NCBI RefSeq assembly: GCF_039523555.1
Contig: NZ_BAAAFN010000009.1
Span: 123,494 to 187,493 of the forward strand
Reading direction: 5' to 3'
Source: Castellaniella daejeonensis
GTDB taxonomy: Bacteria > Pseudomonadota > Gammaproteobacteria > Burkholderiales > Burkholderiaceae_B
Length of the DNA: 64,000 bases
Shown: positions 44,105 to 52,965 of the stretch, one piece after another
How positions within the stretch are numbered: the first letter of the stretch is position 1
Layout of the letters: each line of letters begins with the position of its first letter
Position numbers and translations under genes: made by a program
Notes under the pieces: model-generated
What the model was told of the DNA's origin: nothing
What the model saw: only the letters and a program-made list of their open reading frames with translations
Database searches by the model: none

Positions 44105-45814
44105 TCAGTCGGCCGCCGCCAGCGCGCGCCCCGCCACCCAGCCGAACGTCAGCGCCGGCCCCAGGGTGATGCCCGGCCCCGGATAGGCCCCGCCCATCAC
44201 CGACTGCATGTCGTTGCCCGCGACGAACAGGCCGGGAATCGGATGCCCCTGCGCGTCCAGCGCCCGCGCCCGTTCATCCGTCCGGATGCCGCAGGCCGTG
44301 CCGATGTCGCCCGCCACCACCTCGACAGCATAGTACGGTCCCCGCCCCAGGGGGCGCAGGCAGGCGTTGGGCTGGTGGGCTGGGTCGCCCAGGTAGCGGT
44401 TGTAGGCGGTCGACCCCTTGCCGAAATCGGTGTCCTCGCCCCGTGCGGCCATCCCGTTGTAGCGCTCGACCGTCGCAGCGAGGCGCTGCGGATCGATGCC
44501 CAGGCGCGCCGCCAGGTCGGGCAGCGTGGCCGCGCGCACCAGATACCCGTCGTCGATCAGGTGCCGCCTCGGGCGGCCGCCCGGCAGGGCCAGGCCCAGG
44601 CCCCAGGTCTCGATGAAGGCGTGGTCGCAGATCAGGTAGGCGGGAATCTCCGGCGCCGGCTCGCCGCGGTACATCACGCTGACGAACTCGTGGTACGAGG
44701 CCGATTCGTTGACGAACCGTTCGCCGCGCCGGTTGACGGCGATCAGGCCCGGCTTGGCGCGGTCCCAGACCAGGTGCGGGTAGCGGACCACCGTGCCGTC
44801 CGCCTTGCGCCACAGGGACACCGGCGCCCAGAACGCCGGGGATGCGTAGCCCGTTCCCATGACCGCTCCGGCCCCGCGCGCCATGCCGATGCCTTCGCCC
44901 CGGTTGCCTTCGGGCGCCATGGACCAGGGACCGGTGGGCTGCGGATAGCATTCGGCCCGCAGTTCGGCGTTCCAGGGAAAGCCGCCGGTGGCGACGACGA
45001 CGCCCTTGAGCGCCCGAATGCGCCGCACGGCCCCGCCCTGCTCGACCTCGACCCCCGCGACGCGGCCCTGCGCATCGCGGTGCAGCCGCCGGGCCGGCGT
45101 GTTCAGGCGGTAGGGTATCCGTTCGCGCAGGACGGCATGGAACAGCTGTGCGGCCAGGGCGTTGCCCAGCAGCAGGCGCGTGCCGCGATGATAGCCGCGC
45201 AGGCGGTCCATCCAGTAGGCCAGCACCAGCTTGCCGCCATGCCAGAACGACTTGAGCGAGCGCCACGCGCCCAGCAGATGATAGACGTCCGTGACGTTGA
45301 CCATCATGCCGCCCAGCACGACGAATTCCTTCAGGGGATCGCGCAGTTCCTTGAAATGCGCGCCCAGCCGCCTGCCGTCGAAGGGCAGCGGATCCATGGC
45401 ACGGCCGCCCAGGGACGCGCCCGGCCGGTCGGGATAGTAGTCGGGCGAATATTGCCGCGCGGCCAGCGCCAGCGCCCCGCGCGCCTGCAGGTATTCCACC
45501 ATGGCGGGACCGTTGTCCAGGTAGGCCTGCAGCATCTCCGGCGGCGAGGCGTCGCCCACCGTCCGCCGCAGGTATTCCCGGACCTGCTCGATCGTATCGT
45601 CGCCGTGGCCGGCCGCGGCCGCCCCCGGGTTCAGGGGAATCCAGACCGCCCCGCCGGACACCGCGGTCGAACCGCCGATGCGATCGGTCTTTTCCAGCAG
45701 CAGCACCCGCAAGCCTTCGAAATGGCACGTCAGCGCGGCCGACATGCCGGCCGCCCCGGATCCCAGCACCACCACATCGACGGTCTCGTCCCATTGCACG
45801 TCATTCATTCTCAT
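44105..45814 (-). CDS. FAD-dependent oxidoreductase, 3-ketosteroid delta1-dehydrogenase-like
   Basis: The 569-residue flavoprotein of the fumarate reductase/KstD superfamily has the FAD dinucleotide fold VDVVVLGSGAAGMSAALTCH near 12-31 and GGSTAVSGGAVWIP near 46-59. It also shows VVATGGFPWNAELRA and the C-terminal GPYYAVEVVAGDIGTACGI and GGAYPGPGITLGPALTFGWVAG. The last block is typical of KstD-like enzymes that desaturate cyclic ketones. The start overlaps the SDR stop by ATGA. In this operon it may desaturate a cyclic ketone made by the SDRs; the substrate is not known. Confidence 0.88.
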   Translation of the reverse strand: MRMNDVQWDETVDVVVLGSGAAGMSAALTCHFEGLRVLLLEKTDRIGGSTAVSGGAVWIPLNPGAAAAGHGDDTIEQVREYLRRTVGDASPPEMLQAYLDNGPAMVEYLQARGALALAARQYSPDYYPDRPGASLGGRAMDPLPFDGRRLGAHFKELRDPLKEFVVLGGMMVNVTDVYHLLGAWRSLKSFWHGGKLVLAYWMDRLRGYHRGTRLLLGNALAAQLFHAVLRERIPYRLNTPARRLHRDAQGRVAGVEVEQGGAVRRIRALKGVVVATGGFPWNAELRAECYPQPTGPWSMAPEGNRGEGIGMARGAGAVMGTGYASPAFWAPVSLWRKADGTVVRYPHLVWDRAKPGLIAVNRRGERFVNESASYHEFVSVMYRGEPAPEIPAYLICDHAFIETWGLGLALPGGRPRRHLIDDGYLVRAATLPDLAARLGIDPQRLAATVERYNGMAARGEDTDFGKGSTAYNRYLGDPAHQPNACLRPLGRGPYYAVEVVAGDIGTACGIRTDERARALDAQGHPIPGLFVAGNDMQSVMGGAYPGPGITLGPALTFGWVAGRALAAAD

Positions 45815-46536
45815 GCTCCCGATCCGCCCAGGGATTTGCCCCCGTCGACGAACAGCACCTGCCCGGTGATGAAGGACATCGCCGGCCCCGCCAGGAACGA
45901 CACCGCGTGGGCGATGTCTTCGGGCGTGCCCGCCTGGCCCGTCGGCTGCAGGGCCAGCTGGGCCGCCAGCCGCTCCGGCGTCAGCGCGCGCAGCATCGGC
46001 GTATCGATCAGACCCGGCGCAATCGCGTTGACCAGGATCCCCCGTTCGGCCAGTTCCATCGCGCTCGCCCGGGTATAGCCCACCAGCGCGGCCTTGGACG
46101 CCACGTAGTGCGCGTGATGGCGCGCCCCCAGGTAGGCGCGCGAGGCGATGTTCACCACCTTGGCTCCGGCGGCCATCCGCGCGGCAGCCTTCTGCGTCAG
46201 GCTGGCCGCCGCGATCAGGTTCACCTCGAACATGCGCCGGAAATCATCCTGCGACACGTCGAAGAACTTGCGCTCGTCGAACAGGCCCGCGCTGTTCACC
46301 AGCGCCGCCAGCGGCGGCAGCCCGTCGATCAGCGCGTCGATCTGCGCCTCGTCGGCCAGGTCCACCACACGCGGATCGATCTCGAGCCCTTCACCCCGCA
46401 GCCGCTCGGCCAGCGCGCGCAAAGGCGCCTCGCCGCGATCCACCGCCACGACCCTGAAGCCATCCAGCGCCAGGCGCCGGACGATCGCCTGTCCCATGCC
46501 GCCCGCCGCGCCGGTGACCAACGCCACTGATTCCAT
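45811..46536 (-). CDS. SDR family oxidoreductase (first of two adjacent)
   Basis: The classical short-chain dehydrogenase of 241 residues shows TGAAGGMG near 8-15, VNSAG near 83, the catalytic Tyr/Lys in HYVASKAALVGYTRA near 143, and IAPGLIDTPMLRALTPE. The Ser of the triad is present in NIASRAYLG. The C-terminal FITGQVLFVDGGKSL is complete. It overlaps the flavoprotein gene and lies 15 bp after the next SDR. Confidence 0.9.
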   Translation of the reverse strand: MESVALVTGAAGGMGQAIVRRLALDGFRVVAVDRGEAPLRALAERLRGEGLEIDPRVVDLADEAQIDALIDGLPPLAALVNSAGLFDERKFFDVSQDDFRRMFEVNLIAAASLTQKAAARMAAGAKVVNIASRAYLGARHHAHYVASKAALVGYTRASAMELAERGILVNAIAPGLIDTPMLRALTPERLAAQLALQPTGQAGTPEDIAHAVSFLAGPAMSFITGQVLFVDGGKSLGGSGA

Positions 46537-46551
46537 TCCGTTTTCCTCGTC

Positions 46552-47307
46552 TCAAGCCGATAGAAAGCCGCCGTCCACCGGCAGCACGACACCCGTCACG
46601 TAACTGGCCATCTCCGAGGCCAGGAACACGACGGGACCGGCGATCTCCCGCGGTTCGCCGCCCCGGCCCATCGGCGCCCGCGTCATGAACCAGTCCGCCC
46701 CGCCGGGCGTCGCGAGTTGCGGCGCCACCATCCCGGTCAGCATCAGGCCCGGCGCCACCGCGTTCACGCGCACCCCGAACGGCGCCAGGTCGCGCGCCAG
46801 CGCCTGGGTGAAGGACCGCACCGCGCCCTTGGATGCGACGTAGGCCGCCGACGAGACCCCGCTGACGAAGGCCACGACGGACGACAGGTTGACGATGCAG
46901 CCGTGCGTGGCCTTGAGCTGTCCCACGAAGGCGTGCGTGACGTTGAACAGGCCTTCCAGGTTCACGGCGACCACCCGGTCCCAGACCTCCCGGGACTGCG
47001 GGTCGTCGATGCGCGCGCGGCCCGAGACTCCCGCGTTGTTCACCAGGATGTCGATCGGCCCCAGGCGCGCCGCCAGGTCCGCCGCCCGGCGGGCGACCGC
47101 CTCGCGGTCGGTCACGTCGATCGTCTCGCCCCAGGCCTGTCCGCCCCCGGCGCGAATCCGGTCGGCCAGATCCCGGGCGCGCGCGCCGTCCAGGTCGGCC
47201 GCGATCACCCGGGCGCCCTGCGAGGCCAGACCCTGCGCGATGGCCGTTCCCAGGCCGCCCGCCGCGCCCGTCACCAGGGCCAGCCTGTCCTCCAGCAGCA
47301 TCCTCAT
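46552..47307 (-). CDS. SDR family oxidoreductase (second of two adjacent)
   Basis: The 251-residue short-chain dehydrogenase shows TGAAGGLG near 14-21, VNNAGVSG near 90, catalytic Ser in NLSSVVAFVSGVSS, Tyr/Lys in AYVASKGAVRSFTQ, and VAPGLMLTGMV. An Asp in VIAADLDGAR favours NAD over NADP. The start overlaps the livF stop by ATGA; Met3 is an alternative. Confidence 0.9.
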   Translation of the reverse strand: MRMLLEDRLALVTGAAGGLGTAIAQGLASQGARVIAADLDGARARDLADRIRAGGGQAWGETIDVTDREAVARRAADLAARLGPIDILVNNAGVSGRARIDDPQSREVWDRVVAVNLEGLFNVTHAFVGQLKATHGCIVNLSSVVAFVSGVSSAAYVASKGAVRSFTQALARDLAPFGVRVNAVAPGLMLTGMVAPQLATPGGADWFMTRAPMGRGGEPREIAGPVVFLASEMASYVTGVVLPVDGGFLSA

Positions 47308-48023
47308 CCCCCCAGATAGGCCCGCTGCACGGCCTCGTCGTTCCTCAGATCCGCCGAGGCGCCTTGCAGCACGACCTCGCCGTTTTCCAGGATGTAGGCG
47401 TGGCTGGATACCGACAGGGCCAGTTTCGCGTTCTGCTCGACCAGCAGAATGGTGATGCCCTGCTCGCGATTGAGCGTGCGCACCGTCTCGAAGATCTGCT
47501 CAACCACCAGCGGCGCCAGGCCCATGGAAGGCTCGTCCATCAGGATCATGCGGGGCCTGGCCATCATGGCGCGCGCCGTGGCCAGCATCTGCTGCTCGCC
47601 CCCCGAGAGGGTGGCGGCCTTCTGGGCGAGGCGCTCGCGCAGGCGCGGAAAGAGGTCGCACACCGAGTCCAGGTCGCGGGCGGCCGCCGCCCTGTCCTTG
47701 CGGGTGTAGGCGCCCATCTCCAGGTTCTCGCGCACGCTCATGTCGCGGAAGATCTCGCGCCCCTCGGGCACCTGGATGACGCCCCGCCGGACGATGTGAT
47801 CGGCCGCCATGCGATGGATGGGCTCGCCGTCGAAACGCACGGTCCCGCGCGTCGGGCGCACCAGGCCCGAGATCACGTTCAGAGTCGTGGACTTGCCCGC
47901 GCCGTTGGCGCCCAGCAAGGCGACGATCCCGCCCCCGGGCACTTCCAGGGACACGTCGTGCAGGGCGGAAATATTGCCGTAGGAGGCCGAGACGGACTCG
48001 ATCGAGAGGAAAGCCTCACTCAT
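47304..48023 (-). CDS. livF: Branched-chain amino-acid-type ABC transporter ATP-binding protein LivF
   Basis: The 239-residue ATPase has Walker A LLGANGAGKST, Q-loop VIQVPEGREIF, signature LSGGEQQML, Walker B MILMDEPSMGLAP and H-loop VEQN, all LivF-typical. Three consecutive ATG codons (48029, 48026, 48023) exist; 48023 has the best spacing to AAGGGG. Its start lies within the livG end. It is the motor subunit with LivG. Confidence 0.92.
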   Translation of the reverse strand: MSEAFLSIESVSASYGNISALHDVSLEVPGGGIVALLGANGAGKSTTLNVISGLVRPTRGTVRFDGEPIHRMAADHIVRRGVIQVPEGREIFRDMSVRENLEMGAYTRKDRAAAARDLDSVCDLFPRLRERLAQKAATLSGGEQQMLATARAMMARPRMILMDEPSMGLAPLVVEQIFETVRTLNREQGITILLVEQNAKLALSVSSHAYILENGEVVLQGASADLRNDEAVQRAYLGG

Positions 48024-48780
48024 CATCATGCCCCTTGCCCAGATAGGCTTCGATCACGCGCGCGTCCGAACGGATCTCCGCCGGCGTGCCCTCGGCGATC
48101 TTGTGTCCGAAGGACATCACCGTGATGCGGTCCGAGATCGACATCACCAGTTGCATGACGTGCTCGACCAGCAGCACCGTCACCCCATCGCCACCCGCCA
48201 GTTCGGTCAGGATGCGGTCCAGCTGGTCGATCTCGCGATTGCGCAGCCCCGCCGCCGGCTCGTCCAGCAGCAGCAGTTGCGGCTTGATCGCCAGCGCGCG
48301 CGCCAGTTCCAGCATTTTCTGGCGGCCGAAATCCAGGCCGCAGGCTTTCGCGTCCAGAAAATCGGCCAGGCCGACGCGTTCGATCAGGTGATGGGCGAAC
48401 TCGCGGTTCTCGGCCGAAGGGCGGCGCAGCAAACGCGACAGGCCGCGCGCGCCGTAGGCATAGGTGCCCAGCAGCACGTTCTCCTCGACCGTCAGCTCAT
48501 TGAACAGCTCCAGGTTCTGGAACGTGCGCGCGACCCCGAGCGCCGCCATGTCCGAGGCGCCCCGCCGCGTGATGTCCTCGCCCGCGAGCGCGATCGCGCC
48601 GCCCGAGGGGTCGTAATAGCGGGAAATACAGTTGAATGTGGTGGACTTGCCGGCCCCGTTGGGACCGATCAGGGCGTGGATCCGCCCCCGGCCGACCTCG
48701 AAGGACAGGTCGTCCACGGCGGTCAGGCCGCCGAAACGCACCGTCAGGCCATTGATCGACAACATCGCCTGAGCGCTCAT
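48016..48780 (-). CDS. livG: Branched-chain amino-acid-type ABC transporter ATP-binding protein LivG
   Basis: The 254-residue ATPase starts MSAQAMLSINGLTVRFGG. It has Walker A LIGPNGAGKST, Q-loop ARTFQNLELFNELTVEEN, a signature region LDFGRQKMLELARAL, Walker B LLLLDEPAAGL and VEHVMQLVM. The typical LSGGQ is altered to LDFGRQK, which is common in LivG. ATGA overlaps join it to livM. Confidence 0.92.
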   Translation of the reverse strand: MSAQAMLSINGLTVRFGGLTAVDDLSFEVGRGRIHALIGPNGAGKSTTFNCISRYYDPSGGAIALAGEDITRRGASDMAALGVARTFQNLELFNELTVEENVLLGTYAYGARGLSRLLRRPSAENREFAHHLIERVGLADFLDAKACGLDFGRQKMLELARALAIKPQLLLLDEPAAGLRNREIDQLDRILTELAGGDGVTVLLVEHVMQLVMSISDRITVMSFGHKIAEGTPAEIRSDARVIEAYLGKGHDDE

Positions 48781-49736
48781 GTCCCGGCCCTCCCGGCGGA
48801 CTCGCCCGGCGCCGCCTTGCGCGCGCGGACGCGGCCACTGAACAGGCCGCGCGGCGCGAACATCATGAACCCGATCAGGATCAGGCCGTAGATGATCTCC
48901 TGGAAGGACAGCACCTGGCGCAGCAGTTCCGAGATCAGGCCGAAGATCACCGCGCCGATGACGGCCCCGCGCACCGAGCCGATCCCGCCCACCACGATCA
49001 TGATGAGAATCAGGATCGTGGTCCAGAAGCCCAGGCTTTCCGGATGGATGAAGGATGCGAAAGTCGTGTACAGGCCGCCCGCCACTCCCGCATAGGCGGC
49101 CGAGCACATGAAGGCGACCCGCTTGACGACGTGGGCGTCGATGCCCATGGCCCGCGCCGCCACATCACTCTCGCGCACCGCGCGGAACGCCGCGCCCAGC
49201 TGCGACCTCGACAGCCGCACGGTCAGCCACAGCATCAGGGCCGCGCCCAGGATCACGAAAGGATAGGCGGCCAGGTCGGAAGTCAGTTCGAGCCCGAAGA
49301 ACCGGGCCGGCGACATCTGATAGCCGTTCGAACCGTTGGTCACCTCGGTCCAGTTCAGGAACACCCATTGCATGGCCTCGCCGAAGGCGAAGGTGGACAG
49401 GGCCAGGTAGATGTCGCGCATCCGGATCGCCAGCGCGCCCAGCAGATAGCCCAGAACCGCCGTGATCACGCCGGCCGCCAGCACCGACACCACGAAATTC
49501 GGATGCCAGGCATTGTTGATGATGCCGGCCGTGTAGATGCCGATCCCGTAGAAGGCGGCATGCGACAGGGCGAACTGGCCGGTCTCGCCGATCACGAGGT
49601 GCAGACCCAGGGCCAGCACGATGTAGATCATCAGCAGATTGACGATGTAAAGCACATAGCCGCTGGCCGTGAACGGCAGCACCGCCAGCACCACCGCCAG
49701 CGCCGCCAGCCCCCATTTGTCGACATTGATTTTCAT
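48777..49736 (-). CDS. livM: Branched-chain amino-acid-type ABC transporter permease LivM
   Basis: The 319-residue permease has about eight helices. LVIGETGQFALSHAAFYGIGIYTAGI and FWTTILILIMIVVGGIGSVRGAVIGA are LivM hallmarks; the latter includes the ATPase-contacting loop. The C-terminus MFAPRGLFSGRVRARK is typical. It overlaps livH by ATGA at its start. Confidence 0.92.
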   Translation of the reverse strand: MKINVDKWGLAALAVVLAVLPFTASGYVLYIVNLLMIYIVLALGLHLVIGETGQFALSHAAFYGIGIYTAGIINNAWHPNFVVSVLAAGVITAVLGYLLGALAIRMRDIYLALSTFAFGEAMQWVFLNWTEVTNGSNGYQMSPARFFGLELTSDLAAYPFVILGAALMLWLTVRLSRSQLGAAFRAVRESDVAARAMGIDAHVVKRVAFMCSAAYAGVAGGLYTTFASFIHPESLGFWTTILILIMIVVGGIGSVRGAVIGAVIFGLISELLRQVLSFQEIIYGLILIGFMMFAPRGLFSGRVRARKAAPGESAGRAGT

Positions 49737-50635
49737 ACTTTCTTGACCTGCGCTTTGCCGCCGAGGATGCCCTGCGGACGGACGATCAGAACGATCAGGA
49801 TGGCCAGGAACGGAGCCACGACGATGGCGTTGGTCGACACGAACAGGCCCACCAGGTTTTCGGCGACGCCGATGATGAAGCCGCCCACGACCGCGCCCGG
49901 AATGCTGGTGATGCCACCCACGATCGCCGCGGCGAACGCCAGGATCGCCACATGGCCGATGTCCGGCGTGATCAGGATCTTGGGCAGGATCAGGACGGCC
50001 GACACGGCCGAGATCAGGCCGGCCAGCGCCCAGACCGCCATGCGGATGCGCACCAGGCTGACGCCCACGATCTGGGCGGCCCGGGGATTCATGCCCACCG
50101 CCCGCATCGCCTTGCCGATGCGCGTGTGGTTGAACAGGCCGTACAAGGCCAGCATCACCACGATCGCCGCGCCCAGGATCATCAGGTCCAGGCGCGTCAG
50201 CACCGCATCGCCGATCATCACGGTATCGGACGAGACCAGCGCCGGCAGCGAACGCGGCGCGTCTCCCAGGCCGGTCTGGCGCACCGCGCCCTTGAGCACA
50301 TAGGCCAGACCCAGCGTGGCGATCACCAGCTGCACGCCCACGCCCTTGGCCCGGATCACCCGCTCCATCACCACGCGCTGGAACAGCGCGCAGATCGCGG
50401 CGACCACCACCAGCGTCACCGGGATGACCACCGCGTAGTGCCAGCCCAGCACCAGGATCAGGAACAGCGCCACATAGCCGCCCACCATGAAAATCTCGCC
50501 CTGCGCGAAGTTCGGCACGTCCGTCGTCTTGAACACGATCACGACCGCCACCGCGAGCAGCGCGTAGACGCTGCCCGTGACCAGGCCGGACCACACACCC
50601 TGCTGCAGGAAAAGCCAGATATCCGCAAAACTCAT
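49733..50635 (-). CDS. livH: Branched-chain amino-acid-type ABC transporter permease LivH
   Basis: The 300-residue permease shows GLVTGSVYALLAVAVVIVFKTTDVPNFAQGEIFMVGGY, the characteristic LivH N-terminus. HTRIGKAMRAVGMNPRAAQIVGVSL (EAA-like loop) and GGITSIPGAVVGGFIIGVAENL follow. It is separated by 67 bp from the binding-protein gene upstream. Confidence 0.92.
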   Translation of the reverse strand: MSFADIWLFLQQGVWSGLVTGSVYALLAVAVVIVFKTTDVPNFAQGEIFMVGGYVALFLILVLGWHYAVVIPVTLVVVAAICALFQRVVMERVIRAKGVGVQLVIATLGLAYVLKGAVRQTGLGDAPRSLPALVSSDTVMIGDAVLTRLDLMILGAAIVVMLALYGLFNHTRIGKAMRAVGMNPRAAQIVGVSLVRIRMAVWALAGLISAVSAVLILPKILITPDIGHVAILAFAAAIVGGITSIPGAVVGGFIIGVAENLVGLFVSTNAIVVAPFLAILIVLIVRPQGILGGKAQVKKV

Positions 50636-50702
50636 CGATCACTCCACTGGCGCCGCGCCGCCGTGGGCGCGGCGGCGCCCACGGCCTTCGTCACAGGATG
50701 GC

Positions 50703-51929
50703 TCACTGCTTCGGCTGGTAGGTCCAGGCGCTCTTGAAGGCGCCCGAGATCAGTTCCTTGTGCTGACCGTCGAACTTCAGGTAGATGGCCGACTTCTGCG
50801 CCGCATGGTCGTCCGGCGTGAACTCGACCGGACTGGCCATCACGCCCGTGTCCAGCTTGAAATGCTGCAGGGCGGCCAGGACCTTTTCACGCGTGGGCTC
50901 CGGCCCCGCGTCCTTCAGCGCCTGCACCACGGTCATCGCGGGCGGCAGGCCATAAGGCATGTAGCTCTGCGGGTGCCCCGGCTTGGCGGCGAGGTCCGGG
51001 TAGTATTCCTTGTACATGTCGTAGACCCACTTCATCTTCGGATCCGACGGCAGGCCCGCCACCACGTCCTGAATGTAGAAATTCTTCAGGGCCGCCGGAC
51101 CGCCGACGTTCTCGACCAGTTGCGCCAGATCCGCCGTGCCGGTGACCGCCAGCACGATCGGCTTGTTCCAGCCGAGCTCATGCGCCTTCTTGATGATCAG
51201 CGCCGCGGGGCGTGCGTAGGTCGTCAGCAGGAGTACGTCGGGATTGGCCGCGCGCACCTTCAGCATCGGCGCCGTGACGTCGTTGATGGCCGGATTGACC
51301 GACTGCACGCTCAGCGAAACCCCATCGTGCTGCTTGGCCTGGAATTCCGCGGTGGTCAGGTTCCAGCCGCCATAGGCGTCGTCATGGTTGATGTAGCCGA
51401 TCTTCTTGCCCTTCAGGTGCTGGACGGCGAACTCGACCATCGAGCCGCCCACCGCGTACTGCGAGATCGAGAACGCGCCGTAGATGTACTTCGACGGCGG
51501 ATACAGCGCGCCGTCGCCCGAAGCGTTCAGCATCAGGAAGGGCACCTTGGCGCGCTCGACGTATTCCCGGGCCGCGACCACCGCCGCCGAGCAAGAGCCA
51601 CCGTTGAGCAGGAACACGTGATCCTGTTCGACCAGCTTCTTGACCGCCGCCACCAGATCGTTGGCGTTGCAGCGGGTGTCCTCGACGACCAGCTCGATCT
51701 TGCGGCCGTGGATGCCGCCTTCCTTGTTGACCTTGTCGTAGTACATCTTGGCCGCATTGACCACATCGAACCCATAGGCCATGCCGCTGCCCGACAAGGG
51801 CGAGAACAAGCCGATCCGGATGGTGGAATCGGTAATGCCGGGCTCTGCCGCCCCCGCGGGCATCCCCGCAAGGCCCAGGCTGGCGACGGCCATGCACAGG
51901 GCCGCTTTCTTGACGCTGCTGAATTTCAT
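50703..51929 (-). CDS. ABC transporter substrate-binding protein (Leu/Ile/Val-binding type)
   Basis: The 408-residue type I periplasmic binding protein has a Sec signal (MKFSSVKKAALCMAVASLGL, cleavage near AGAA|EPG). The mature domain starts TDSTIRIGLFSPLSGSGMAYG, then MYYDKVNKEGGIHGRKIELVVEDTRCNANDLV, a hallmark of LivK-like proteins for aromatic or aliphatic acids as well as amino acids. Operon context with SDRs and a KstD-like enzyme suggests an acid or cyclic substrate rather than leucine. Confidence 0.9.
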   Translation of the reverse strand: MKFSSVKKAALCMAVASLGLAGMPAGAAEPGITDSTIRIGLFSPLSGSGMAYGFDVVNAAKMYYDKVNKEGGIHGRKIELVVEDTRCNANDLVAAVKKLVEQDHVFLLNGGSCSAAVVAAREYVERAKVPFLMLNASGDGALYPPSKYIYGAFSISQYAVGGSMVEFAVQHLKGKKIGYINHDDAYGGWNLTTAEFQAKQHDGVSLSVQSVNPAINDVTAPMLKVRAANPDVLLLTTYARPAALIIKKAHELGWNKPIVLAVTGTADLAQLVENVGGPAALKNFYIQDVVAGLPSDPKMKWVYDMYKEYYPDLAAKPGHPQSYMPYGLPPAMTVVQALKDAGPEPTREKVLAALQHFKLDTGVMASPVEFTPDDHAAQKSAIYLKFDGQHKELISGAFKSAWTYQPKQ

Positions 51930-51983
51930 GATGTCTCCTCGTGATTTCCTCGTTGACCCCCGGCCGGCCCGGTGGAGCCCGGC

Positions 51984-52766
51984 CTACTGCATGCGATAAC
52001 CGCCATTCACATCGATGACGCTGCCCGTGATGTAGCCCGACTGCGGCGACGCCAGGAACCCGACCGCGTCGGCCACGTCGCCGGGCGTGCCGATCCGCCC
52101 CAGGGGAATGGCCTCGGCCGCATCTCGCAAGGCACCGCTGCTGCTCACCGTGCTGCGCAGCATGTCGGTATCGATCAGCCCCGGCGATACGCTGTTGACC
52201 GTGATCCCCATGCGCGCGACTTCGCGGGCCATGGCCTTGGTCAGCCCCAGCACGGCGGACTTGGCCGCAATGTAGGATGCGCTGGACCGGTAGCCCCCCA
52301 GTTGCGCCGCCACAGAACTGAACGTAATGAAACGGCCGTCCTGGACGGGCCGGCGCTCGCGGTGGCGGATATAAGCGCGTGCGCACAGAAAGACCCCGCG
52401 CGCATTCACGGCGAAACTGCGTTCCCAGGTTTCCAGGGGCGTGGCCTTGATCAGCGGGCGCTGCCCATCGGGCTGGAACAGCAGCAGCCCGGCCGCCGAC
52501 ACCACAGCCGCGATAGGGCCCAGGCCGGCCTCGACTTCATCGAACGCCTGCTCGACCTGCGATTCATCGCTGACATCGAACGCGCGCCACTGATGTCCGC
52601 CCTCCAGGCCCTGGATCGCCGCTTGCGCACGGTCGGCTGCCAGGTCGCAGGCCACCACCCGATATCCATCACTGGCCAAGCGCTGGCAGATCCGCGTACC
52701 GATCCCCCCGCCCGCCCCCGTCACCAGGGCGATCCTGTCTTGTCCTGCCTTGGGATGTTCCGCCAT
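51984..52766 (-). CDS. SDR family oxidoreductase leading the catabolic operon
   Basis: The 260-residue SDR has TGAGGGIGTRICQRL near 16-30 and VSAAGLLLF, which replaces the usual NNAG. The catalytic Ser is in FITFSSVAAQLGGYRSS, the Tyr/Lys in SYIAAKSAVLGLTKA, and VSPGLIDTDML follows. It is the first gene after the GntR-controlled promoter region, so it probably catalyses an early oxidation step. The 5' end lies 12 bp from the CATGTATACATG operator. Confidence 0.9.
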   Translation of the reverse strand: MAEHPKAGQDRIALVTGAGGGIGTRICQRLASDGYRVVACDLAADRAQAAIQGLEGGHQWRAFDVSDESQVEQAFDEVEAGLGPIAAVVSAAGLLLFQPDGQRPLIKATPLETWERSFAVNARGVFLCARAYIRHRERRPVQDGRFITFSSVAAQLGGYRSSASYIAAKSAVLGLTKAMAREVARMGITVNSVSPGLIDTDMLRSTVSSSGALRDAAEAIPLGRIGTPGDVADAVGFLASPQSGYITGSVIDVNGGYRMQ

Positions 52767-52777
52767 CTAGCCGCCTT

Positions 52778-52805
52778 CATGTATACATGCAAACCATCGG
52801 TTTGC
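52778..52805. promoter_or_regulatory. Two adjoining palindromes upstream of the SDR-liv operon
   Basis: CATGTATACATG (52778-52789) is a perfect 12-bp palindrome, and GCAAACC-ATC-GGTTTGC (52789-52805) is a perfect 7-bp dyad beginning at its last base. The first matches the half of the gntR-proximal site, so it is the best GntR operator candidate. Confidence 0.65.
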
Positions 52806-52833
52806 GAATTAACCCCGGTTCCCGCAGGGCAAT

Positions 52834-52850
52834 TCAAGAAAAATTCTTGA
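52834..52850. promoter_or_regulatory. Palindrome TTCAAGAA-type in the divergent promoter gap
   Basis: TCAAGAA-AAA-TTCTTGA is a perfect 7-bp dyad in the middle of the gap, a possible second operator or a promoter-proximal element. A TATGCATAC half-resembling site follows at about 52862-52870. Confidence 0.45.
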
Positions 52851-52947
52851 TGTAGATTTATTATGCATACACAGAAGGGGGTGGTCATCCGGGTTTACAC
52901 CTAAATTTGTCGGATATCCCCCTCTGTTTTCATCGTTTTTTCCGGTC

Positions 52948-52960
52948 CATGTATACAATG
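52948..52960. promoter_or_regulatory. Operator overlapping the gntR promoter
   Basis: CATGTATACAATG repeats ten of twelve bases of the 52778 palindrome and overlaps a TATACAAT -10-like box six bases before the regulator ATG, which implies autoregulation. Confidence 0.6.
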
Positions 52961-52965
52961 TTCTT

